A stretch of DNA of 64,000 bases from the NCBI RefSeq assembly GCF_026626665.1, contig NZ_JAPNKE010000002.1:3821168-3885167 (forward strand), given 5' to 3'. Position 1 is the first letter of the stretch; each line of letters begins with the position of its first letter. Origin of the DNA: Nannocystis pusilla. GTDB taxonomy: Bacteria; Myxococcota_A; Polyangia; Nannocystales; Nannocystaceae. The notes under the pieces are model-generated. The model was given only the letters and a program-made list of their open reading frames with translations, made no database searches and was not told the origin of the DNA. The position numbers were made by a program, and so were the translations under genes. This document shows, piece after piece, positions 28,027-37,086 of the stretch.

Positions 28027-31000
28027 GTGTCTATTGAACCGAATTCAGGCCGTGACCTCGACCTCAACGCCCGGCTCGACGCGCTCGAGGCCAGCCAACG
28101 GGCCGAGGCGCCGCGCCCGCGGGCGATCTTCGAACGCGAGACGAGGCGCGTCCGGATCCCGCCGGGCGGCGAGCTGCCGGAGTCGGCGGCGCTGCTCGAG
28201 CGCTTCTACGGCGGCGGCTTCACCGTCCGCGAGAAGAAGCCGATGGTCGTCGACACCCGCCGCAGCTCCGGCCCCTACATGGTCTCGGTCGACGCCCGGC
28301 CGCTCACCTTGCTCGACGCCTGCTCACAGATCGCCACCCAGACGCACGGCTTTTATCACCCGGGCATCGTCAAGGCGCTCTACACCGGCCGCTTCGAGCA
28401 CTGCTTGTGGAGCAACCCGGACACCACCGTGCACCACGTGCCCGAGCTCGCCGCCTACGAGGAGGCGCTCGAGCGGCTGGCCCCGCCCGCGCTCGACCAC
28501 GTCAGCTTCGTCTGCGCCGGGGGCGCCGAGGCCAACGAGAAGGCGCTGCGGATCGCTCGCCTGCACGCGCCGCCGCCGGTGAACGGCCCGCGCCGCCGCG
28601 TGCTCGCCTTCCGCGACGGCTTCCACGGCCGCACGCTCGCCACCCTGGGCGCCACCTGGAACCCCGAGAAGCGCGCGCCCTTCGAGTTCGCCGGCTACGA
28701 GGCCGTGTTCAGCCGCGCCGACCTCGGCGAGGTCGAGCGCCTGCTCGACGCGCGCGGCCACGAGATCTACGCCATCGTCGTCGAGCCGATGCAGGCCGAG
28801 GGCGGCGACGTCTACCTGCGCCGCGAGTTCTTGCTCGGACTGTGCCAGCTGGCCCGCGCGCGCAAGCTGCCGCTCGTCGTCGACGAGGTGCAGACCGGCT
28901 TCGCCACCGGCGGCCCGTTCTTCTGGTGGACGCGGCTCGGCCTCGGCGGCGACGAGGCCACCGCGCCCGACATCCTGACCTGCGCCAAGAAGGCCTGCCT
29001 CGGCGTCGTCCTGTCGCGCTGGCCCGACCCCGAGAGCAACCAGGTCCACGTCGCCTCGGCGCTGCGCGGCCTCATCCAGCTCGAGACCTCGCGCGACCAG
29101 GCCTACCTCGAGCAGCTGCTGCGCCCGCGCGCCGAGGCCCTCGCGGAGGCCTTCCCCGGCCTCGTCGGCGACGTCCGCCTCGCCGGCACCGCCCTCGCCT
29201 TCGACCTGCCCGACAGCGCCGCCCAGACCGCCTTCATCGACCAGCGCTACCAGCGGGGCCTCATGACCTACCCGGCCGGCGAGCGCACGATCCGCTTCCG
29301 CTTCAGCGCCGCCTGGGACGAGCGCGTCGTCGACGACCTGTTCAAGCGGATCCACGAGTCGCTCGCGCGCCTGTCCGACAAGACAGCCAAGGACTGGGCC
29401 CCCGAGGGTCAGTCGCCCGACAGCGACCCCGCGGTGATCGTGCGCCCGATCGAGGAGCGCGACTGGCCGCAGATCATGGTCATCGAGAACGCCAGCTACG
29501 AGCCCGCGCGGCGCGACAGCGAGGCCTACCTGCGCCGCGCCGCGACCACCGGCCTCGGCCTGTGCGCCGTCGACACCGCCACCGGCGCCATCCTCGGCTT
29601 CTGCTTCGGCGGCCCGCTCGAGGGCTTCCGCGGCGTCTCGGGGGCCAGCCAGGACGAGCGCCTCGGCCTCGGCGACACCTTCTACTCGGCCGACGTCACC
29701 GTCGCCGAGGCCGCGCGGTCGCGCGGCGTCGGTCGCCTGCTCAAGCGCGCCCAGGTCCAGTGGGCCAAGGTCCACGGCTTCTCCTTCGTGTCCGGCCGCA
29801 ACCGCGTCGGCACCACCGACGCCATGGCCTCGCTCAACCGCTCGTACGGCGCCTTCCCGGTGGCCCGCCTGACGCACCAGTACGAGGGCAACGCGCTCGC
29901 CGACTACTACCGGATCCCGCTGGTCCCGCCGCCGGCCCCGAAGACCCCGCCCGACGAGGGCATCCTCGACCTCGCCAGCGGCCTGCAGCAGCCGTTCGGG
30001 CCCGCGCCGGCGTTCATGGCCAGCCACGAGCTCGTCGGCCCGACCGCCAGCAAGATCAACCTCAGCAACTACGCCACCATCGACACCGTCCATTACACCG
30101 AGCACCTGCGCCTCGTCGCCCCGCGCGGCACCGGGCACATGTACTTCACCACCTCGCGCGACGAGACCGTCGACAAGGCGCTCCGCTGCCTCCGCCTCAG
30201 CCGCCCGCAGGGCCAGCTCGCCGTCGGCCTCGAGGGCGGCTACCTCGGCCACGTCACCGCCGCCGCGCGCAGCCTGTCCGACCCGGCCGGCTTCGGCGAC
30301 GGCCTGGCGCTGTTCGAGTTCCCGCGCCTGCCGCACCCCGAGGCCGACCTGGCCGGGTTCGAAGCTGGCCTGAAGGACCTGGTCGAAAAGCAAGGCGCCG
30401 ACAAGCTCCTCGGCCTGTTCGTCGAGGTCGTCGGCGAGCGCTCGGGCCGGGTCCTCGCCGGCGAGACCGCGCGGGCGCTGGCTGCCGCTTGCAAGGCCCA
30501 CGACATCCCGCTCGTGCTCGTCGAGACCGCCAGCGGCTGCTACCGCGGCGGCACGTCGGCGTGGGGCGTCGACGCCTTGCCGGCCGACGTCGTGCCCGAC
30601 ATGGTGCTCTGGTACCCCGGCGGCCAGATCGGCCACATCTTCGTCGGCGACCGCTACTTCATCAAGAAGCCGCTCGTGCTCATCTCCACCTGGGACGGCG
30701 ACGAGCTGTCGGCAGTCCGCGCCCACGAGCACCTGCGGGCCGCCCGGCGGCTCGACCTCGGCGAGGCCATCGCCGCCCTCGACGAGCTGCTGCAGCGCGA
30801 CGTCCTGCCCGCCTGCCCCGGCGCGCGGCTCGGCGGCGTCGGCCTCTACCGCACCATCACCTTCCCCAGCGTCGCCCTGGCCGAGGCCGTCGACCAGGCT
30901 TGCCTCCACCGCGGCCTCTACCTCGGCAACGGCCTGCCCGACACCCTCGTGTTCGCCCCGCCGCTCACCATCTCGCCCGCGACCATCACCGGCGACCTGC

Positions 31001-31047
31001 GCCGCCGCGTGCTGGCCGCGATCGACGAGGCCCGGAGCCCCGCGTGA
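28027..31047 (+). CDS. Fusion: class III aminotransferase - GNAT - aminotransferase-like domain
   Basis: A ~1006-residue protein from GTG 28027. Domain 1 (~40-450) is a class III PLP aminotransferase resembling lysine 6-aminotransferases: FVCAGGAEANEKALRIARL, GFHGRTLATLGAT, VVDEVQTGFATGG, and TCAKKACLGVV with the likely PLP Lys. Domain 2 (~475-640) is a GNAT N-acetyltransferase (IVRPIEERDWPQIMVIENASYEP; SRGVGRLLKRAQ as the acetyl-CoA loop). Domain 3 (~690-1000) repeats the aminotransferase fold (INLSNYATIDTVHYTEHLRL, VLVETASGCYRGGTSAWG) but has YPGGQIGHIF where the PLP Lys is expected, so it is probably non-catalytic. Its stop overlaps the next start. Product unknown; substrates with two amino groups fit a transaminase-acetylase pair. 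Confidence 0.88.
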   Translation: MSIEPNSGRDLDLNARLDALEASQRAEAPRPRAIFERETRRVRIPPGGELPESAALLERFYGGGFTVREKKPMVVDTRRSSGPYMVSVDARPLTLLDACSQIATQTHGFYHPGIVKALYTGRFEHCLWSNPDTTVHHVPELAAYEEALERLAPPALDHVSFVCAGGAEANEKALRIARLHAPPPVNGPRRRVLAFRDGFHGRTLATLGATWNPEKRAPFEFAGYEAVFSRADLGEVERLLDARGHEIYAIVVEPMQAEGGDVYLRREFLLGLCQLARARKLPLVVDEVQTGFATGGPFFWWTRLGLGGDEATAPDILTCAKKACLGVVLSRWPDPESNQVHVASALRGLIQLETSRDQAYLEQLLRPRAEALAEAFPGLVGDVRLAGTALAFDLPDSAAQTAFIDQRYQRGLMTYPAGERTIRFRFSAAWDERVVDDLFKRIHESLARLSDKTAKDWAPEGQSPDSDPAVIVRPIEERDWPQIMVIENASYEPARRDSEAYLRRAATTGLGLCAVDTATGAILGFCFGGPLEGFRGVSGASQDERLGLGDTFYSADVTVAEAARSRGVGRLLKRAQVQWAKVHGFSFVSGRNRVGTTDAMASLNRSYGAFPVARLTHQYEGNALADYYRIPLVPPPAPKTPPDEGILDLASGLQQPFGPAPAFMASHELVGPTASKINLSNYATIDTVHYTEHLRLVAPRGTGHMYFTTSRDETVDKALRCLRLSRPQGQLAVGLEGGYLGHVTAAARSLSDPAGFGDGLALFEFPRLPHPEADLAGFEAGLKDLVEKQGADKLLGLFVEVVGERSGRVLAGETARALAAACKAHDIPLVLVETASGCYRGGTSAWGVDALPADVVPDMVLWYPGGQIGHIFVGDRYFIKKPLVLISTWDGDELSAVRAHEHLRAARRLDLGEAIAALDELLQRDVLPACPGARLGGVGLYRTITFPSVALAEAVDQACLHRGLYLGNGLPDTLVFAPPLTISPATITGDLRRRVLAAIDEARSPA

Positions 31048-32201
31048 CCGACTCCTTCGCACCGTTCCTGTTCGATCAAGACGACCCGGCTTCGCGCGGC
31101 GAGGCCCACGGCGAGCAGTGGCGGGCCGAGATCCGCGAGCTCGCCGAGATCCGGGCCGCGCTCGCGCTCAAGAAGGGCTCGTTCGCCGATCGCGCCCAGC
31201 TCGACGCCGTCGCCCGGCTGCACCTGCCGCTGCTCGACAACTTCTCCGCGCCGCTGTCCGCCGAGCTGCGGGGCATCGCCCGCGGCGCCGACCTCGCCCC
31301 CGAGGCGGTGATCATCCTCAACCACTACACCGACCTGCGCGACGTCCCGCCGAGCGTGCTCGAAGGGACATGTCCCGAAGACCCTGTCTCTGAGGACACC
31401 TTCCGCGCCCTCAACCTCAACGCCGACGACCCTGGCGGCTGCACGGCCGTCTACCTGCCCGGCCGTGACGCCCCGGTGCTCGGCCAGACCTGGGACATGC
31501 ACGGCACCGCCGAGCCGTACGTGCGGGCCATCCGCATCAAGCCGAGGAGCGGCGACGACGAGTTCGTCTGCTTCACCCTCACCGGCTGCCTCGGCATGAC
31601 CGGCGTCAGCGCCCGCGGCCTCGCGGTCACCATCAACAACCTGACGAGCACCGACGGCCAGGTCGGCGTCGTCTGGCCCGCGCTCGTGCGCGCCATGCTC
31701 GCCTGCGCCAGCGCCCGCGAGGCCCGCGACCTGCTGCTGCGCACCCGCCTGTCGTCCGGCCACCACTACATGATCGCCGACGGCCGCGAGTTCTACGGCG
31801 TCGAGACCTCCGGCAAGCTCAAGGTCGTCACCCAGACCGGCGCCCGCGCGGCCCACCTGCACACCAACCACTGCTTCGACCCGGTCCTGCGCCGCCACGA
31901 AGCTGTCCCGAAGGCCAGCACCTCGTTCCGCCGCATGGAGCTGGCGACCACCCTCTACGTCCAGCAGCGCCCGCAGGACGCGCGCGCCCTGTGGACCATG
32001 CTGTCGAGCCACGACGGCTGGCCGCGCTCGGTCTGCTCGCACATCGACGACGCCGGCGGCGACCCATCGGCCTCGAAGACCTGCGGCCGCATGGTCGTCG
32101 ACCTCACCCGCGGCGAGGTCCTGGTCGGCCGCGGCTGCGGCCAGACCGAGCCGTTCACCGTCGTCAAGCTCGACCGCTGGCGCGGAGGACCTGTCCCATG
32201 A
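31044..32201 (+). CDS. C45-family acyltransferase/hydrolase (AAT-like)
   Basis: 385 residues, GTG 31044 overlapping the upstream stop by four bases. It resembles the self-processing Ntn hydrolases of the acyl-CoA:isopenicillin-N acyltransferase type: VIILNHYTDLRD, then GGCTAVYL with the nucleophilic Cys at ~134 (cleavage before Cys), GQTWDMHG, TLTGCLGMTGVSARGLAVTINNL, and LHTNHCFDP. Such enzymes exchange or hydrolyse acyl groups on amines. Just before the cleavage site there is a segment (LEGTCPEDPVSEDTFRAL) encoded by repeat-derived DNA at 31361-31400, close to where the self-cleaved chain would separate. It sits between two aminotransferase genes, suggesting it acylates or deacylates an amino compound made by them (inference). 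Confidence 0.85.
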   Translation: MTDSFAPFLFDQDDPASRGEAHGEQWRAEIRELAEIRAALALKKGSFADRAQLDAVARLHLPLLDNFSAPLSAELRGIARGADLAPEAVIILNHYTDLRDVPPSVLEGTCPEDPVSEDTFRALNLNADDPGGCTAVYLPGRDAPVLGQTWDMHGTAEPYVRAIRIKPRSGDDEFVCFTLTGCLGMTGVSARGLAVTINNLTSTDGQVGVVWPALVRAMLACASAREARDLLLRTRLSSGHHYMIADGREFYGVETSGKLKVVTQTGARAAHLHTNHCFDPVLRRHEAVPKASTSFRRMELATTLYVQQRPQDARALWTMLSSHDGWPRSVCSHIDDAGGDPSASKTCGRMVVDLTRGEVLVGRGCGQTEPFTVVKLDRWRGGPVP

Positions 32202-33424
32202 GCCATATCTTCTACACCTGGAGCGCCCAGCGCCACGCCCACCCGCTCACCGTCGACGCCGCCGAGGGCGCCCGCTTCCACACCCGCGAGCACGGCTGGC
32301 TGTGGGACCTCGAGAGCCAGACCTACAACGTCAACGCCGGCCACGGGAACAAGCACATCCAGGAGCGGATGATCGCCCAGATCCGCGAGCTCCCGGTCGC
32401 CGGCCCCAACATGCGCATAGGCGTCCGCGAGCAGCTCACCGCGGTCCTGGCCGAGCGCACCGGCCTCGAGCGGGCCTTCCTCGCCTCCGGCGGCGCCGAG
32501 GCGGTCGAGAACGCGATCAAGATCGCCCGCCTCGTCACCGGCCGCAGCAAGATCGTCACCCGCCGCCGCAGCTACCACGGCGCCACTCTGGCGACCCTCG
32601 GCATCGGCGGCGACCCGCGCCGCGCCCCGTTCGCCGCCGACCTGCCGCCCGCGATCCACATCGACGACCCCTACCCCGTACCCGCCGGCGAGCCCTCGGC
32701 GTGGGTCCAGAGCCTGCACGAGGTCGTCGAGCGCGAGGGCCCCGAGACCATCGCCGCGATCGTGCTCGAGGGCTTCACCGGCACCAACGGCATGCAGCAC
32801 CCGCCGCCCGACTTCTGGCCGGCGGTGCGGGCCGTGTGCGACCGCCACGGCATCCTCCTCGTCGACGACGAGATCTTCAGCGGCTTCGGCCGCACGGGCC
32901 GGTGGTTCGCGCGCGAGCACTGGGGCGTCAAGCCCGACATGATGGTCCTCGGCAAGGGCCTCACCAGCGGCTACGCCCCGCTGTCGGCCGTCATGGTCTC
33001 GGCCGCCGTCGCCGCCCACTTCGACGACCACAAGCTGTGGTGCGGCGTCACCCACTACGCCCACCCGGTCGGCTGCGCCGCGGCCCTCGGCGCCCTCGAG
33101 GTCTACGCCGAGGAGCGCCTGATCGAGCGCGCCGACCAGGTCGGCGCAGTGTTCGCCCAGCGCTTTCAGGACATGTCCCAAAGGCCAGACCTTCACGGCG
33201 CCGTCCGCGACGCCCGCGGCCTCGGCCTGATGCGCTGCCTCGAGCTCGACCGCCCGGCCGCGCCCGTCGCCGCCCGCCTGCTCGAGCGCGGCGCCTACGT
33301 CCCGTACCGCGACGACCTTTTATTCATCTGCCCGCCGCTGTGCATCACTGCGGAGCAGGCCCACATCGTCGCCGACCTCATCGCCGACGCTGTTGCAGAA
33401 AACAGCAGCTCTGCGCGCGCCTGA
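32198..33424 (+). CDS. Class III aminotransferase
   Basis: 408 residues, ATG 32198 overlapping the preceding stop (ATGA). A complete omega-type class III PLP aminotransferase: GAEAVENAIKIAR, RRRSYHGATLATL, LLVDDEIFSGFGRTG with the PLP-contacting Asp, and VLGKGLTSGYAPLSAVM with the catalytic Lys, then THYAHPVGCAAALGAL. It resembles beta-alanine/4-aminobutyrate and taurine transaminases. A repeat copy at 33167-33192 encodes QDMSQRPDLHG near residue 325 in a surface loop. As third gene of a fully overlapping operon it probably acts on the same compound as the fusion protein and the AAT-like enzyme. Confidence 0.92.
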   Translation: MSHIFYTWSAQRHAHPLTVDAAEGARFHTREHGWLWDLESQTYNVNAGHGNKHIQERMIAQIRELPVAGPNMRIGVREQLTAVLAERTGLERAFLASGGAEAVENAIKIARLVTGRSKIVTRRRSYHGATLATLGIGGDPRRAPFAADLPPAIHIDDPYPVPAGEPSAWVQSLHEVVEREGPETIAAIVLEGFTGTNGMQHPPPDFWPAVRAVCDRHGILLVDDEIFSGFGRTGRWFAREHWGVKPDMMVLGKGLTSGYAPLSAVMVSAAVAAHFDDHKLWCGVTHYAHPVGCAAALGALEVYAEERLIERADQVGAVFAQRFQDMSQRPDLHGAVRDARGLGLMRCLELDRPAAPVAARLLERGAYVPYRDDLLFICPPLCITAEQAHIVADLIADAVAENSSSARA

Positions 33425-33437
33425 GCCCCGTCCAGGG

Positions 33438-33468
33438 CCCGGTTTCGGCAAACAGCGTCAAAACCGGG
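33438..33468 (+). terminator. Possible terminator of the aminotransferase operon
   Basis: Fourteen bases after the operon's last stop: CCCGGTTT, 15-base loop, AAACCGGG, a perfect eight-pair stem. There is no long T-run, so intrinsic termination is uncertain. Confidence 0.45.
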
Positions 33469-33683
33469 TGAGCTCGCCGATCCGGTCGCACTGATCCGTC
33501 GCCCCCCGGATCGGCGCTACCCGATCGTGGTCATCGTACGGACCGCGCGGCGCGCCGAGCTCGCGCCCGCACCGCGGTGACCGCCCCGCGAGCTCCCCCG
33601 GCCGCACCGCGACGTGTTCGCGCCTCGCCGTGGCGAATCGCAACACATGTCCCTTCGGACATCTTTTAAAGGTCACCACTCCC

Positions 33684-34529
33684 ATGGCCGCCACCGTCTC
33701 CCTCGCCCTCTCCGTCCTCCTCGCCGCCCAGCCCGCGGCGCCCGCTTCGCAGCCCGAGGGGCCCGCGCCTGCGCCCGCCGCCGACACCGCCTCCGTCCCG
33801 GCCCCGTCCTCCGCCCGCCCGCCCGAGCCGCGCTGGCGCGGCACCGGCCTCCTCGCCACCGCCGGCGTCCTCGGCGGCATCGGCTTCGGCGCCAACCTCG
33901 GGCGAGTGATCGCCGCCAGCCGCCTGTGCCAGAACCTGAGCTACGACAACGAGGCCCAGAGCGTCTCCGGCTTCGACCAGTGCGCCTTCGGCAGCGCGGC
34001 GCTCGGGATCCTCGCCCCCATCGGCCTCCTCTCCAACACCGCCGCCTTCGCCTTCGCCGCCGGCGGCGGCTCGATGCGCGGCCGCTGGGCCGCCCACCGC
34101 ACCGCCTTCGGGGGCGAGCGCCAGCAGAACGCGGGCCTGCAGATCGGCCTCGGCGCCGGCATCATGACCGCCGGCATCGTCACCTACATCGGCGTCCGGA
34201 TCGCCTCGTTCGCCGACGTCCTCGGCTTCTCCACCTGCAACGAGCGCAGCCCGATCGTCGACATGGCCGGCGGTGACCTCGGCGGCCCCGAGGTCGTCGA
34301 GGGCAACGTCCCCGAGTTCCGCCAGTGCATGGGAAGGCGCATGAGCGGCTACCTCGCGGGCATCGGCATCGGCCAGGCCATGGGCGTCGTCGGCGTCGGC
34401 CTGCTCACCCACGGCGCCGCCTACAACCGCAACCTCAAGCTGATGCGCTACATCACCCACAACCAGCTCCGCCTGCAGCCGACGCTGACTTTCAATTATG
34501 CCGGCCTGACCCTCTCCGGCCGCTTCTGA
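33684..34529 (+). CDS. Hypothetical polytopic membrane protein
   Basis: 281 residues from ATG 33684; an upstream ATG at 33630 would be built from repeat DNA (an exact TGTCC-CTTC-GGACA unit lies at 33648-33661). A signal-like start (MAATVSLALSVLLAAQPAAP) and a Pro/Ala linker precede at least four hydrophobic Gly-rich segments: GTGLLATAGVLGGIGFGANL, ALGILAPIGLLSNTAAFAFA, LQIGLGAGIMTAGIVTYIG and YLAGIGIGQAMGVVGVGLL. The end is beta-like with a terminal Phe (TFNYAGLTLSGRF). Four Cys lie in loops. Family not recognised; a myxobacterial envelope protein is likely. Confidence 0.7.
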   Translation: MAATVSLALSVLLAAQPAAPASQPEGPAPAPAADTASVPAPSSARPPEPRWRGTGLLATAGVLGGIGFGANLGRVIAASRLCQNLSYDNEAQSVSGFDQCAFGSAALGILAPIGLLSNTAAFAFAAGGGSMRGRWAAHRTAFGGERQQNAGLQIGLGAGIMTAGIVTYIGVRIASFADVLGFSTCNERSPIVDMAGGDLGGPEVVEGNVPEFRQCMGRRMSGYLAGIGIGQAMGVVGVGLLTHGAAYNRNLKLMRYITHNQLRLQPTLTFNYAGLTLSGRF

Positions 34530-34611
34530 GCGACCCGCCGAGCGGGCTGACGAACACCGCGCCGCCCGCTCCGCATACGTCGCCGACCATCACGACAGCC
34601 CGCCCGCGCGT

Positions 34612-34812
34612 CGTCACCTCGAAGTCCCGAATCACTCCGACGGTCGCCCGCTCGCAGGTCCCGACGACCGCCGAGAGCCCCGCTCTTCGTCACCTCGAAG
34701 TTCCGAATCACTCCGACGGTCGCCCGCTCGCAGGTACCGACGACCGCCGAGAGCCCCGCCCGTCGCCTCGAGGTCCCGAATCACTCCGACGGTCGCCCGC
34801 TCGCACATGCCG
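34612..34812 (+). repeat. Tandem repeat, about 2.6 copies of 73-76 bases
   Basis: The 611-base gap 34530-35140 has no gene. It contains three consecutive copies of a unit that begins CGTC(A/G)CCTCGA(A/G)GT and includes GAATCACTCCGACGGTCGCC; that segment starts at 34629, 34705 and 34778. Copies differ at a few bases and the third is cut short. It does not contain the TGTCC core, so it is a different repeat. Around 34975 there is a short T-rich spot (CCCTTTTTAAAGC) that could belong to a promoter. Confidence 0.75.
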
Positions 34813-35140
34813 ACGCCCTTCGCAGCCCGCCCCGCTGCTCGTCGCCTCGCGTCCGGAGCCGGCTCCAGCCGCCCGCCAGCTTCGCTCACGCTGCCGATCT
34901 TCGTCGCACCCTCCCGGTCCCACGTCCTCGCAGCGGCACTGCCCGCAAATTCGACTCCTGCAGCTCGCGCCCCCCTTTTTAAAGCTTCGTCCCGCCGCCC
35001 GTCCTCACGGGAGCTTGCGAGCGCGGCAATCCGACCTCGTATTGCGAGGACGTCGTGGTCGACCCGCGGCCGCGATCGCGGTGGCCTGCCCCCGCCGTTC
35101 GGCCGAGGATCCGCCCGGCCGTGGTGCTACGTTCCCGGTC

Positions 35141-36117
35141 ATGCGAGCCGTTCAGTTCTCCCGTTTCGGCGCCCCCGACGAGGTCGCCGAGGTCGTCGAC
35201 CTCCCCGCACCGCCGCCGCCCGGGCCCGGGCAGGCCGCGGTCGATTTCCTGGCCGCGCCGATCAACCCGGCCGACCTGCTCAACCTGCGCGGCCAGTACG
35301 GCATCGTCCCCGCCTTGCCGGCCAACGCCGGCTTCGAGGGCGTCGGGCTCGTCACCGCGGTGGGCCCCGGCGTCGACCACATCCGCGTCGGCGACCGCGT
35401 CCTGCTCGGCGGCGGCACCTGGCGCGAGCGTCAGATCCTCTCGGCCGCCGGCCTGTTCGCGCTGCCGCCCGGCCTGCCCAGCGAGCAGCTGGCCATGCTC
35501 ACCGTCAACCCGCTGACCGCTCGCGCGCTGATCCACGACGCCCAGCTGCAGCCGGCCCAGTGGGTCATCAAGAACGCCGCCAACTCGGGCGTCGGCCGGG
35601 CCTTCTTCACGCTGGCCAAGAAGGCCGGCGCGCGCGGATCGCGGTCGTGCGCCGACCTGGCCTCGAGGACACATTGAAGAGCTGGGGCGCCGAGGTCGTG
35701 CTCGTCGACGGCCCCGACCTCGCCGAGCGGGTCAAGGCGGTCGTCGGCGACGGCAGCCTGCGCTACGCCGTCGACGCCGTCGGCGGCAGCGCCACCGCCC
35801 GCCTCGGCGCCGCGGTCAGCCCCGGCGGCGTCGTCGTCAACTACGGCCTGCTCTCGGGCGAGGCGTGCCACATCTCCGGCGTCGACCTGGTGTTCCGCGG
35901 CGTCGTCCTGCGCGGCTTCTGGCTGGTCAACTGGTTCCAGCACACCCCGCGCGAGGGCGTCGCCAAGGCCTTCGGCGAGCTCATCGCCCTGCTCGCCGCC
36001 GGCGAGCTGACCACCCCGATCGAGGCCACCTACCCGCTCGCCCGGGTGCGCGACGCCCTGCGCCACGCCGAGAAGCAGGCCCGCGGCGGCAAGGTCCTGC
36101 TAGTCGCCGAATCCTGA
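35141..36117 (+). CDS. Enoyl/quinone reductase (MDR family), one frameshift
   Basis: A zinc-independent medium-chain reductase of ~325 residues, like mitochondrial trans-2-enoyl reductase/NADPH:quinone reductase. N-terminal half: MRAVQFSRFGAPDEVAEVVDL, INPADLLNLRGQYG, GFEGVGLVTAVGPGV. Cofactor half: VIKNAANSGVGRAFFTLAKKAGA, then a break near 35630-35638 (one base missing in GCGCGCGGATC), then IAVVRRPGLEDTLKSWGAEVVLVD, FRGVVLRGFWLVNWF and the end KVLLVAES. No structural zinc Cys cluster. It would reduce enoyl thioesters or quinones with NADPH. Repeat arrays follow the stop. Confidence 0.85.
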
Positions 36118-36127
36118 GCATCATGCC

Positions 36128-36410
36128 TCTTCGGACATGTCCCATTCGACATGTCCGACGAGTCAGCCTCGCTGCGGCCGTCACCCTCGGGCGCCCGCGA
36201 GCTCGCCGCCCTGCTCCTCAGGCTTCATCGGACATGCCTCATTCGACATGTCCGATAAGTCAGCCTCGCCGCGCCCGTCACGCTCGGGCGCCCGCGAGCC
36301 CGCCCCCTGATCCTCATCTTCATCGGACATGCCCCATTCGACATGTCCGATAAGTCATCTCTCAGCGCCCGTCACGCTCGGCGCCCGCGAGCTCGCCGCG
36401 CCCGCCGGGC
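36128..36410. repeat. Three tandem ~96-base units, each with a CATGTCC hairpin
   Basis: Between two convergent genes. Each unit has CGGACATG(T/C)C(C/T)CATTCGACATGTCCG, an eight-pair hairpin, followed by a conserved tail CAGCCTCGC...GTCACGCTCGGGCGCCCGCGAG. The GGACATG(T/C)C sites start at 36133, 36230 and 36325. The array could act as a bidirectional terminator. Confidence 0.8.
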
Positions 36411-36414
36411 GCCA

Positions 36415-36903
36415 TCAGGCCGCGAAGCGCAGCAGCAGCTCATACGTCGCCTCGGGGACCGGGCGCCAGGTGCCGTGGGTGGCTGGCATGCCCGGGTAGG
36501 CCCCCACGAACTGCGGGGGCGTCAGCAGCACCTTCCCGCCGCGGTACTCGAGGGCCACCGCGCCATACATCCCCCGATTCGTCTTCAAGTTGGCCCTTGA
36601 GACCCGCGCGGAGCCATCCACGGTTTCGCCGAGGAGAACGCCCTGGCCGTCGCGGATCTCGACGCCGTGCTCGAACACCTCGATGCGGCAGATCGTGCGC
36701 TTGAGATACTCCACCCCGGACCGGCTGCCATGCACGACGACCGCCATCGGCACCAGGACGAAGAAGATCTTCACCAACCCGACGAACGAGCGCCACAGGG
36801 TCATCTCGGGGAAGTGGAGCGCCCAGAGCAGCACCGGCGCCAGGATCGCCGCCGGAATCAAGATCCCCACGGCCGACACCTGTACGAAGCGCGACCAGTT
36901 CAT
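36415..36903 (-). CDS. Small membrane protein with two N-terminal membrane segments
   Basis: 162 residues from ATG 36903; the frame is open to ATG 37086, but the extra 61 residues are low-complexity. Two hydrophobic segments (VGILIPAAILAPVLLWALHF and VKIFFVLVPMAVVVHG) are followed by a ~100-residue cytoplasmic beta-rich domain: YLKRTICRIEVFEHGVEIRDG, GAVALEYRGGKVLLTPPQFVGAYPG. This resembles bacterial PH-like (YcxB/DUF304-type) domains, a weak resemblance only. Function unknown. Confidence 0.65.
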   Translation of the reverse strand: MNWSRFVQVSAVGILIPAAILAPVLLWALHFPEMTLWRSFVGLVKIFFVLVPMAVVVHGSRSGVEYLKRTICRIEVFEHGVEIRDGQGVLLGETVDGSARVSRANLKTNRGMYGAVALEYRGGKVLLTPPQFVGAYPGMPATHGTWRPVPEATYELLLRFAA

Positions 36904-37086
36904 GTCCGTGAGCGTCTCGATGGCGAGCGCAGGAGCGGACGAGCGCGGCGAGGTCGGCGGATTCGCGGGGTTCACCGGATCCGAATACCACGACCGTGCC
37001 GCCCTGGCTCGCGCCGCGAACTCCGCGGCGCGCGAGCGGCCCCTCGCGTTCGCCACCGCGCCTCGAATCTCTGTCCGAAGAGACAT

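Noticed and set aside
28027..33424. Beta-lactam or ectoine biosynthesis cluster
   Set aside because: No ACV synthetase, isopenicillin N synthase, expandase or ectoine synthase; similarity is limited to single enzyme families.
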